Positions 24,401 through 33,000 of a DNA stretch of 64,000 bases are shown here, piece by piece. The notes below the pieces were generated by a model. That model saw only the letters and a program-made list of their open reading frames with translations, did no database searches and had not been told where the DNA came from. Source of the DNA: Nocardia macrotermitis (GTDB taxonomy: Bacteria > Actinomycetota > Actinomycetes > Mycobacteriales > Mycobacteriaceae). Location of the stretch: NCBI RefSeq assembly GCF_009604405.1, contig NZ_WEGK01000006.1:124001-188000 (forward strand), written 5' to 3'. Every line of letters starts with the position of its first letter. The first letter of the stretch is position 1. A program made the translations under genes and the position numbers.

Positions 24401-27400
24401 GTGGCCGGTACTGGCGGAGCTGATCAACGAGCGGCCGATCGTGATCGGCGCGTCCGGCCGCGTTCGTATCCAGGTTCATCTGGCCCCCGAACACGAAGGC
24501 GGACGGGCGATTACGTTCTACCGTGCCGACGGTGACGACACGTCCGGCACGGACTGGCAGCGCTGCGCCTCGGGCCTGCTGGTCGCCTCCGACGCCGTGC
24601 CCGCACCGCGCGTCGACCCCGCGCCCGTGGGAGGTTCGGCCGATCCGGAGACCGTCTACCGGGAGTTGAGCGAACTCGGACTGAACTACGGCCCGGCGTT
24701 CCGCGGGCTGCGGGCGATCACCAGCACGGGCGATCCGATCCGGGCTACGGCGGAACTTCCCGAAAGCGCAGGCACCGCAGCGGAATTCGGTATCCATCCG
24801 GCGCTGCTGGATGCCGCGCTGCACGTATTACCCTACGCGGGTGGGGAATTGGCATTGCCGTTCAGTTGGTCCGGGGTGCGGCTGTGGGCACGGGACGCTC
24901 GGGAACTGTCGGTCCGCGTGACGCGGCTCGGTGAGCACGAGTTCGGTGTGGTCGGTGTCGACGCGGCAGGTGAACCCGTCGTGAGTATCGATTCGGTGAC
25001 CCTGCGGCCCACCGGAGACGAACCCGTCGCGGCGACCTCGGCCACCACCTACCGGGTCGGCTGGACGGAACTGGTCCGCGCGGCGGGCGAAGAACTCTCC
25101 GCTGCGTTGTGGACCGCCGAGGTCGGCGAATCGGCCGACATTGCGAGTGCGGCAGCGCTTTCCGAGTTGGCCGGTGCTGATCTCGTACCGCTGGATACTG
25201 CGGCGTCGGATGGCGAATCGGCCGATATCGCCGGTGTGGCAGCGCTTTCCGAGCTGGTCGGTGCTGATCTGGTACTGCTGGACACTGCGGCGTTGGACGT
25301 CGGGGGCGGGGATGTGCTTGCCGATCTGCATACCGTCACCGAGCGAACCCTGGCGCGGGTGGGGGAGTGGCTCGCCGACGGTGAGCCGGGGGCGCGGCTG
25401 GTCGTGCTCACTCGGCGTGCGTATGCGGTGGCCGACGGGGAGGTTCCTGATCTGCGGTTCGGTGCGGTACCCGGTCTCATTCGTTCCGCTCGCACCGAGC
25501 ATCCGGGCCGCATCGTGCTGGTGGATCACGACGGGTCCGCCGGGTACGCCGAACTCGCCGCTGTCGCGTCGGCGGCGATCGCGGCCGATGAATCGGAAGT
25601 AGCGGTTCGTGCGGGGCGGGCGGCGGTGGCGCCGCGGCTCGAGTCGGTGCGAGATACGACAGAAACCCTTGTTGCCGAAGGTATTTCGGGAGACGATGAG
25701 TCATCGGACGGAGTGTCGTCCCCGCCTTCGGAAACCGCCGTTGTGATCGGTGGACTCGGACTGCTCGGCCGACTGTCGGCGCACACGCTGGCCCGGCAAT
25801 CCGCGGCGTCCGCGGTCGTGCTGGTGTCCCGGCGCGGACCGGCCGACGAACAGGCCGTCGCGGTACGTCGTGACCTCGAGGCGGTCGGACTGGAGGTCGA
25901 GATCGTCGCCTGCGACGCCACCGATCGCGCTCAACTCGCGGCCGTGCTCGACGCCGTGCCGCCGCACCGGCCGGTGACCACCGTGATCCACGCGGCGGGC
26001 ATCCTGGCCGATCGTCCGGTACACGACCTCACCCCGGACGCACTGCATCAGGTGCTGCGCGGCAAGGCCGATATCGCCTGGCATCTGCACGAGCTGACCG
26101 CGGGCCTGAAGCTGCGCGCGTTCGTCCTGTTCTCCTCGGCGGCAGGCACTTTCGGTATCGCGGGCCAGTCCAACTACGCCGCGGCCAACACCTTCCTGGA
26201 CGCTCTCGCCCAGCATCGTCGCAGGCGTGGACTCCCCGCGACCTCGCTCGCGTGGGGCCTGTGGGAGACCGCGAGCGGTATGACCGGTCACCTCGGCGGA
26301 ACCGACCGGCAACGCCTGGCCCGGCAGGGTGTGCGGCCGATCGCCCCCGACGCGGGCACCGCACTGCTGGAACGCGGATTACGCACGGGCGCAGGCGATC
26401 TGGTGCCGGTCGAACTGGTGACCGGGCCGTGGCAGGACGGTATGTCGCCGACCCTGCGCGGTGTGCTGCGTTACCGGCCGCAGTTGCGCCGCGCCGCGAC
26501 CGGTACCGAGGTGCGCGGCAGCGGCCTGGCCGCACTCCCCGAACGCGATCGCCTCGACGCGGTGCGCGAGGTCGTGCGTGAACAGGCCGCGGCGGTGCTC
26601 GGCTACGACGGCCCCGACGCGATCGCCGCGAGCGTGACCTTCAAAGAACTGGGCATGGATTCGCTCACCGCGGTGGAGTTGCGCAATCGGCTCGCCGGAA
26701 CGCTCGGCGTGCGCCTGGCCGCCACCGTGGTCTTCGACCATCCGACACCCGCGGCACTGGCCGCCGAGATCAGCACGAAACTCGTTGGCGTACAACCTAC
26801 TCGGCCGACCGAAGCCGCGCCGGTCACGGCAGCGAGTGAGCCGATCGCGGTGGTGGGCATGGGCTGCCGGTATCCCGGCGGGGTGCGCTCGCCGGAGGAT
26901 CTGTGGGATCTGGTCGCCGGTGGGGTCGATGCCATCGGGCCGTGGCCGGACGATCGCGGTTGGGAGGTCGACGACTCCCGTGCGGGTGCGACCGCCCGTG
27001 CCGGCGGATTCGTCTCCGACATCGCCGATTTCGACGCCGGTCTGTTCGGTATGTCGCCGCGGGAGGCGTTGGCGACCGATCCGCAGCAGCGTCAGTTGTT
27101 GGAGGTGTCGTGGGAGGCGTTGGAGGGTGCGGGTATCGATCCGTTGTCGTTGCGGGGCAGCAACACCGGCGTCTACACCGGCATCATGTACAACGACTAC
27201 GCGACCAGGCTCGACGCGATCCCCGAGGATCTGGAGGCGTATCTGACCAACGGCAGCGCCGCCAGCGTGGCCTCGGGCCGGGTGGCGTACACGTTCGGTT
27301 TGGAGGGGCCGGCGGTGTCGGTGGATACGGCGTGTTCGTCGTCGCTGGTATCGATGCATCTGGCGGTGTCGGCGTTGCGCGCCGGTGAATGCGATCTGGC

Positions 27401-30047
27401 TCTGGCCGGTGGTGTCACGCTGCTGTCCTCGCCCGCCAGCATCGTCTCGGCCGAACGGCTGGGCGCGCTGTCCCCCGACGGCCGGTGCCGTTCGTTCGGA
27501 TCGGGCGCGAACGGTACGGGCTGGGCCGAAGGGGTGGGAGTCGTTGTCCTGCAACGTCTCTCGGACGCCCAGCGGTCCGGACGCCCGATCCTCGCGGTGA
27601 TCCGTGCCACGGCGGTCAACCAGGACGGCGCGTCCAACGGTCTGACCGCCCCCAATGGCGCAGCACAGCAGCGCGTGATCCGCCGCGCCCTGGCCGCCGC
27701 GCGGCTGGAACCGGGCGATGTCGACGCCGTCGAGGCGCACGGCACCGGTACCGCACTCGGCGATCCGATCGAGGCCAACGCGCTGCTCGAGACCTACGGC
27801 GGCGTCGGCCGCGAACATCCGCTCTACGTCGGATCGCTGAAATCCAATATCGGCCACAGTCAGGCCGCCGCCGGTGTGGGCGGGGTGATAAAGATGGTGC
27901 TGGCGTTGGGTCGCGGGGTGCTACCGGCGTCGTTGCATGCGGATCAGCCGAGTGAGCATGTGGATTGGTCGGCCGGTTCGGTGCGGGTGCTGTCGGAGTC
28001 GGTGGGGTGGCCGGAGACGGGGCGGGCGCGTCGGGTGGGGGTGTCGGCGTTCGGGGTGAGCGGGACCAACGCGCATCTGATCCTGGAACAGGCTCCGGTC
28101 GGCGATTCCGCTACCACGACGGCCCCGGGTGCCGACGACTCGGACCTCGGCATCCCGGCTCCGGCGTCCGCCTGGTTGGTGAGCGCGAATTCCGATGCGG
28201 CACTGCGCCGTCAGGCCCGCCGCCTGGCCGCCCACGTGCGCGCCCACCCCGATCTCGACATCGCCGCCGCCGCAACCACATTGGTGACCGGACGCGCCCG
28301 GCTCGGTCATCGCGCCGTCGTCATCGGACGTACCGCGGGCGAATTCGCGGATCATCTCGAGGCATTCGCCGCGGACCGGCCCGACGAGACCACCGTCCAC
28401 GGCCTCGCCGTGCCCCGGCGGCGCATCGCCTTCGTCTATCCGGGCCACGGATCGCAGTGGGCCGGGATGGCGGTCGGTCTGTTGCGCGGCTCGCCCGTGT
28501 TCGCGGACGCCGTCGCCCGCTGCGCCGAAGTGCTTGCCCCACACCTGGAATGGGATGTGGCCGAACTGCTGCGCTCGGGCGCGGGCACCGTGCCCGGCCG
28601 GTCGAACGTCGAGGTCGATCAGCCCGCACTCTGGACGGTGATGATGGGGCTCACCGCGCTCTGGAAATCGGCCGGGATCACCCCCGATGTGGTGATCGGC
28701 CACAGTCAGGGCGAGGTCGCCGCGGCCTGCGCGGCGGGCATCCTGAGCCTGGCGGAGGGCGCGCGCATCGTCGCGGTGCGCAGTCGGCTGCTGGCCCGGC
28801 TGGTCGGGCGCGGCGCGATGGCCTCGCTGGCGCTGCCGCAGGAGCGGGCCCGGGAACTGCTGCGCGAGGTCGACGGCGTCGACATCGCGACGGTGAACGG
28901 CACCGAGGCCGTGGTGGTCTCGGGTGATTCGGACGGTATCGACCGGCTGATCGCCGCCTGCGTCGCCGACGACGTCCGGGCCCGCCGCCTGGATGCCGAA
29001 CTGGCGGGGCATTCACCGGTCATCGACGCCGTGCGCGCGGATCTGCTCACCGAACTCGGTGTGGTGCAACGGGACTCGGCGACGGCCCGGATGATCTCGA
29101 CGGTGACCGGTGCGCCCGTGTCGGCCGAGGACCTCGACGCCGCCTACTGGTACCGGAATCTGCGCGAGACCGTTCAGTTCCACACCGCCGCGGGCGTCGC
29201 CATCGCGGGCGGCTGCGATGTCTTCGTGGAGGTGAGTCCGCATCCGGTGCTCGCCGGGCCGCTGGCGGCCACGCTCGAGCACTCCGACACACCGGACGGG
29301 GTGACCACCGCGACGCTGCGACGCGACGAGGGCGATCCGAGTCGATTCCTGCAATCCGCGGCGGAGCTGGAGGTCGGCGGGGTCGCGGTCGACTGGTCCG
29401 CCCTCGCACCCGCCGCGGCGTCGATTCCGTTGCCGCCCTACGACTTCGAACGACGTCGGTACTGGCTCGACGGCTCCGTGGGACTGCCGGAGGTCACCGC
29501 GGCCACCGCCGACGATCTCGGCGGCGACAACGAATCCCGCGCCGCGACACTGGCCGCGCTCCCGCGCGAGCAACGGCTCACCGCCGTGCGCGAACTCGTC
29601 GAAGCGCAGATCCGGACGGTCCTGCGCCTGGACCCCGCCGACGAGCTGGCGGTCGAATCACCGCTCAAGGACCTGGGATTCGAATCGGTGTCGGCAGTGG
29701 ACCTGACCAAGCGGCTGAGCCGGGCCACCGGCCTGCGGCTGCCCACCACGCTGGCCTTCGAACATCCCAGTCCCGAGGCCATCGCCGCGCACATCACCGC
29801 CGAACTCGATGCCGTCGGGCGGCTCGACATCGCGGATCTGGTCGACCGGCTCGAGTCCGCGCTGCGTGACGGACCGGCCGACGAATCGGCGCTGCTGCGG
29901 CTGCGGGCCGTGCTCGCCGATACCGGAGCGCGGCTCGAATCCGGGGACGACCTCGGTTCGGCCGTCGATCTCGGTTCGGCGGTCGACCTCGAGCAGGCCA
30001 GTGACGACGAACTGTTCGACATCGTCGACGTCGGGAGGAATTCGTGA
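21456..30047 (+). CDS. Type I modular PKS 3: module 3 (KS-AT-DH-KR-ACP) and module 4 (KS-AT-ACP)
   Basis: 2863 residues with an N-terminal docking coiled coil (DRIRDLLKKVSLELRQSRQ) and a GAGG ribosome site. Module 3: KS Cys204; AT GHSQGE (Ser647) and YASH (~747), methylmalonyl; DH His957/Asp1119; KR fold at ~1428, LAD in place of LDD (diagnostic Asp kept), Tyr1574; ACP Ser1736. A 29-residue tandem duplication sits ahead of the KR fold (1224-1281). Module 4: KS Cys1960; AT GHSQGE (Ser2417) with LAGH (~2516) where YASH/HAFH normally sits, pointing to an ethylmalonyl-like extender; ACP Ser2744 in GFESVSAVDL. Module 4 has no reductive domain, so a beta-keto group stays. The C-terminal tail contains a short DLGSAV duplication. 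Confidence 0.95.
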   Translation: MQDDRIRDLLKKVSLELRQSRQDLAAVEQRRREPIAIVGIGCRFPGGADSPERFWELLAGERDAIGEFPADRGWDPGALFDPGQGPGTSATQRGGFLDGTADFDAALFGLSPREALASDPQHRLLLETTWQAFEHAGIDPTGLRGSRTGVFIGTNGNDYPTTLHGYPPELEGYLSVGNAASVASGRISYSFGVEGPALTVDTACSSSLVAAHLAVRSLRDRECDRAVIGGVTLMSSPTLFVEFSRQHGLAPDGRCKAFGDNANGTGWAEGAGVVIVERLSDALANGRRVLAVIRGSAVNQDGASNGLTAPNGPAQQRVIEDALAAAALLPADVDAVEAHGTGTVLGDPIEAHALMATYGRRRAGEPLWLGSVKSNIGHTQAAAGIAGLIKMVLALRHETLPRTLHAEQPSSKIDWDAGQVRILDTVRPWLRGEKARRAGISAFGVSGTNAHLIVEEAPAQDVPAVADPVPEPTAWLLSANSAVALAGQAGRLVDAVAESAVADVTAALRKRALLNQRAVVVGSDRAELRNALAALADGAVDENLVRGTATTGRRVVFVFPGQGSQWAGMAASLSRTSPEFAGYLAECADALAPFVDWSPADVLAGAPGAPSLARVDVVQPVLWAMMVSLAKLWIDLGVRPDAVIGHSQGEIAAAHIAGALSLSDAARAVALRSKAIAALSGRGAMLTVALPEDRARARLDRWEGTLALAAINGPSAVLISGDTAAVDEFAAELDADDIWNRRVDVDYASHSHHVDAIRTEVLNGLAPIIPRPGAIPLISTVSGEPIDTGVMDAAYWFGNLRSPVQFERSLRRALVDRHDTVVEVSPHPVLRHTIDAIAESVEAADVIATGTLRRDRSGGHELLLAAARLHVHGVAVDWQALLPQTATRWVDLPTYAFDRQRFWGADDCTAGVADARRLGVRPTGHPLLAGEVEISASDATLFVGQLSLTDHPWLADHAVGDTAVVPGAACVDIALWIGAELGWPVLAELINERPIVIGASGRVRIQVHLAPEHEGGRAITFYRADGDDTSGTDWQRCASGLLVASDAVPAPRVDPAPVGGSADPETVYRELSELGLNYGPAFRGLRAITSTGDPIRATAELPESAGTAAEFGIHPALLDAALHVLPYAGGELALPFSWSGVRLWARDARELSVRVTRLGEHEFGVVGVDAAGEPVVSIDSVTLRPTGDEPVAATSATTYRVGWTELVRAAGEELSAALWTAEVGESADIASAAALSELAGADLVPLDTAASDGESADIAGVAALSELVGADLVLLDTAALDVGGGDVLADLHTVTERTLARVGEWLADGEPGARLVVLTRRAYAVADGEVPDLRFGAVPGLIRSARTEHPGRIVLVDHDGSAGYAELAAVASAAIAADESEVAVRAGRAAVAPRLESVRDTTETLVAEGISGDDESSDGVSSPPSETAVVIGGLGLLGRLSAHTLARQSAASAVVLVSRRGPADEQAVAVRRDLEAVGLEVEIVACDATDRAQLAAVLDAVPPHRPVTTVIHAAGILADRPVHDLTPDALHQVLRGKADIAWHLHELTAGLKLRAFVLFSSAAGTFGIAGQSNYAAANTFLDALAQHRRRRGLPATSLAWGLWETASGMTGHLGGTDRQRLARQGVRPIAPDAGTALLERGLRTGAGDLVPVELVTGPWQDGMSPTLRGVLRYRPQLRRAATGTEVRGSGLAALPERDRLDAVREVVREQAAAVLGYDGPDAIAASVTFKELGMDSLTAVELRNRLAGTLGVRLAATVVFDHPTPAALAAEISTKLVGVQPTRPTEAAPVTAASEPIAVVGMGCRYPGGVRSPEDLWDLVAGGVDAIGPWPDDRGWEVDDSRAGATARAGGFVSDIADFDAGLFGMSPREALATDPQQRQLLEVSWEALEGAGIDPLSLRGSNTGVYTGIMYNDYATRLDAIPEDLEAYLTNGSAASVASGRVAYTFGLEGPAVSVDTACSSSLVSMHLAVSALRAGECDLALAGGVTLLSSPASIVSAERLGALSPDGRCRSFGSGANGTGWAEGVGVVVLQRLSDAQRSGRPILAVIRATAVNQDGASNGLTAPNGAAQQRVIRRALAAARLEPGDVDAVEAHGTGTALGDPIEANALLETYGGVGREHPLYVGSLKSNIGHSQAAAGVGGVIKMVLALGRGVLPASLHADQPSEHVDWSAGSVRVLSESVGWPETGRARRVGVSAFGVSGTNAHLILEQAPVGDSATTTAPGADDSDLGIPAPASAWLVSANSDAALRRQARRLAAHVRAHPDLDIAAAATTLVTGRARLGHRAVVIGRTAGEFADHLEAFAADRPDETTVHGLAVPRRRIAFVYPGHGSQWAGMAVGLLRGSPVFADAVARCAEVLAPHLEWDVAELLRSGAGTVPGRSNVEVDQPALWTVMMGLTALWKSAGITPDVVIGHSQGEVAAACAAGILSLAEGARIVAVRSRLLARLVGRGAMASLALPQERARELLREVDGVDIATVNGTEAVVVSGDSDGIDRLIAACVADDVRARRLDAELAGHSPVIDAVRADLLTELGVVQRDSATARMISTVTGAPVSAEDLDAAYWYRNLRETVQFHTAAGVAIAGGCDVFVEVSPHPVLAGPLAATLEHSDTPDGVTTATLRRDEGDPSRFLQSAAELEVGGVAVDWSALAPAAASIPLPPYDFERRRYWLDGSVGLPEVTAATADDLGGDNESRAATLAALPREQRLTAVRELVEAQIRTVLRLDPADELAVESPLKDLGFESVSAVDLTKRLSRATGLRLPTTLAFEHPSPEAIAAHITAELDAVGRLDIADLVDRLESALRDGPADESALLRLRAVLADTGARLESGDDLGSAVDLGSAVDLEQASDDELFDIVDVGRNS
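25125..25298 (+). repeat. 87-bp in-frame tandem duplication in PKS3 module 3
   Basis: Two adjacent 87-bp units (25125-25211 and 25212-25298) encode 29-residue copies that both start GESADIA and carry AALSEL. They differ at a handful of residues. The duplication lies between DH and the KR catalytic fold, in the structural KR subdomain region, and keeps the frame. Confidence 0.9.
27039..27185 (+). repeat. KS4 segment identical to KS5 (copy 1)
   Basis: By eye, 147 bp here are identical to 30392-30538 in PKS4. The segment covers the stretch before the KS active site (GLFGMSPREALATDPQQRQ onward). The same region prefers T/G-ending Leu and Val codons (ttg, gtg) unlike neighbouring modules. Gene conversion or recent module duplication is the likely cause. 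Confidence 0.85.
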
Positions 30048-33000
30048 CCACCGAACAGACCGCCCAGCCCGGCGCGCGGGAGGCGAAACTGCGCACCTAC
30101 CTGAAGAAGGCGATCGCCGACACCCAGGAGCTGCGCGCCGAACTCCAGCAGGTGCGCACGGCCGCGACCGAGCCGATCGCGGTGGTGGGGATGGGCTGCC
30201 GGTATCCCGGCGGAGTGCGTTCGCCCGCCCAGCTGTGGGATCTGGTCGCGGACGGGGTGGACGCCATCGGACCGTGGCCGGACGATCGTGGCTGGGACGC
30301 CGACGGACTCTACGACGAGGATCCGGCGCGGGTCGGGGCGTCGTATGTGCGTGCGGGCGGGTTCGTTTCGGGGATGGCGGATTTCGATGCGGGTCTGTTC
30401 GGTATGTCGCCGCGGGAGGCGTTGGCGACCGATCCGCAGCAGCGTCAGTTGTTGGAGGTGTCGTGGGAGGCGTTGGAGGGTGCGGGTATCGATCCGTTGT
30501 CGTTGCGGGGCAGCAACACCGGCGTCTACACCGGCATCGTCGCCGACGACTACGCGGACGGTTACTGGTCGGCGGTGCCGCCGGAACTGGAGGGGTACGT
30601 CGGTGTCGGTACCTCGGTGAGCGTGGCGTCGGGTCGGGTGGCGTACACGTTCGGTTTGGAGGGGCCTGCGGTGTCGGTGGATACGGCGTGTTCGTCGTCG
30701 TTGGTGTCGATGCATCTGGCGGTGTCGGCGTTGCGTGCGGGTGAATGCGATCTCGCCCTCGCCGGTGGCGTGACCCTGCTGACCTCGCCCGCCGGATTCA
30801 TCGAATTCTCCCGGCAGCGAGGGTTGTCGCCGGACGGGCGGTGCCGGTCGTTCGGATCGGGGGCGAACGGGACGGGCTGGGCCGAGGGGGTGGGAGTCGT
30901 TGTCCTGCAACGATTGTCGGACGCACAACGGTCGGGCCGGGAAGTGCTGGCGGTGATCCGTGCCACGGCGATCAATCAGGACGGCGCCTCGAACGGGTTG
31001 ACCGCACCCAACGGCGTCGCCCAGCAGCGCGTGATCCGCCGGGCGCTGGACGCCGCCGGACTGGATCCCGCCGACGTGGACGCGGTCGAGGCCCACGGCA
31101 CCGGAACCACACTCGGCGATCCGATCGAGGCCAACGCGCTGATCCAGGTCTACGGCCGGACCGAGCGCCCGCACCCCCTGTACGTCGGCTCCCTGAAGTC
31201 GAATATCGGCCACACCGCCGCCGCGGCCGGTGTGGGCGGGGTGATCAAGATGGTGCAGGCGTTGCGTGCCGGGGTGCTGCCGATGTCGTTGCACGCCGAT
31301 GTGCCGAGTGAGCACGTGGACTGGTCGACCGGTTCGGTGCGGGTGCTGTCGGAATCGGTGGTGTGGCCGGAGCTGGGCAGGCCGCGCCGGGTGGGGGTGT
31401 CGGCGTTCGGGGTGAGCGGAACCAATGCGCACCTGATCCTCGAGCAGGCGCCGGCCGGTGCGTCGAACGCCGCGACCGATGGGACGACTGCGACGGGTAA
31501 CCCCGCGACGGCATGGTTGTTGTCGGCAAATACTGACGCGGCGTTGCGGCGGCAGGCGCGGGATCTCGCCGACCACGTTCGGAGCCGCCCGCCGGTCGAT
31601 CCGGCGGATATCGCTCGCGCGTTGGCCACCGGTCGGACGCGGCTGCCGCATCGTGCGCTGGTGATCGGTTCCGGCGAAACGGAATTCGCTGATCGTCTGG
31701 CTGCGTTCGCCGATGGTGCGGAGACCGCTACCACGGTCTCCGGCAGTGTGCGGCGGCGTGGTGTGGTGGGTTGTCTGTTCACCGGCCAGGGCAGTCAGCG
31801 ACCGGGGATGGGAGCCGAACTGGCGCAACGCTTCCCGGTGTTCGACGAGGTGTACCGGCGGGCACTCGCGCTACTGGACGAGCGGCTGCGCGGCCGGATC
31901 GAGGGCTCGCTCGCGACCATCGTGCTGGAGTCGAGCGATGCGGCAGCGGTGGCGCCGACCGTCATCGCCCAGCCCGCGCTGTTCGCCTTCGAGGTCGCGC
32001 TGTTCCGGCTACTCGAATCCTGGGGCGCGCGTCCGGATTACGTCTGCGGTCACTCGATCGGCGAGATCGCCGCCGCGCACGTATCCGGTGTACTCACCCT
32101 GGAGGCCGCGGTCGAGCTCGTGGCCGAGCGTGCCGCCCGCATGCAGGAGCTGCCGCCGGTGGGCGCGATGCTCGCGGTGGAAATGTCGGTGGCGGAACTG
32201 GATTCGGCGATGCCGGGCTGGCACGACGGGGCCGATCTCGCCGCCGTCAACGGTCCCACGGCCATCGTCGTGTCCGGCCCGGTCGATGCCGTCGAGAAGG
32301 TGCGCGACACCGTACGGTCCCACGGCCGCCGGGTACGTCGGCTCGAGGTGAGCCACGCCTTCCACTCCCGCTGCCTGGACCCGATGCTCGACGGATTCGA
32401 GAAGGCCATCGCCGCACTGCCTTTCGCCGCACCACGGATCCCGCTGCTGTCCACGGTGACCGCCACACCGGTCATCGCCGAGACGATCGCGACTCCGGAG
32501 TACTGGGTGAGTCAGGTCCGGCAGCCGGTGCTGTTCCACGACACCGTGCGCGAACTGGTCCGGCTCGGTGTCACCGACCTGCTGGAGATCGGGCCCGACG
32601 CCGTGCTCGCGCCGTCGGCGAAGGCAACCGTGTCCACCACCGCCACCCCGCCCACGGTGACCGCTGCGGTACGACGCGACCGCTCCGAGGTCGAGACCAC
32701 ACTGGCCGCCGCCGCCCGACTGGAGTTGGCGGGCACCACGATTGATTGGGCCGCGGTCGTCGGAACCGGACCGGTGGCCACGGGCTTGCCCAGCTACCCC
32801 TTCGAACGCGAAACCTTCCGGCTACCACCGGGTCCCGCGCTCTCCCCTGGTCGCGGACGGACTGCCGTGTCGGCAGACAGGAGCGAGACGGCGGGCACGG
32901 ACGAGACGGCGGGCTCGACATACTCACCTAGCACTCGAACTCCCGACGATCCGACGGATCCGCCCGGCGGAGTCGAGCGAGGGGGTCGCTGGCGCGAGCG

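Noticed and set aside
22021..30720. Repeated KS/AT DNA considered as mobile or recombination repeats
   Set aside because: Most similarity is ordinary domain homology. Only the exact KS4/KS5 block was kept as a repeat feature.
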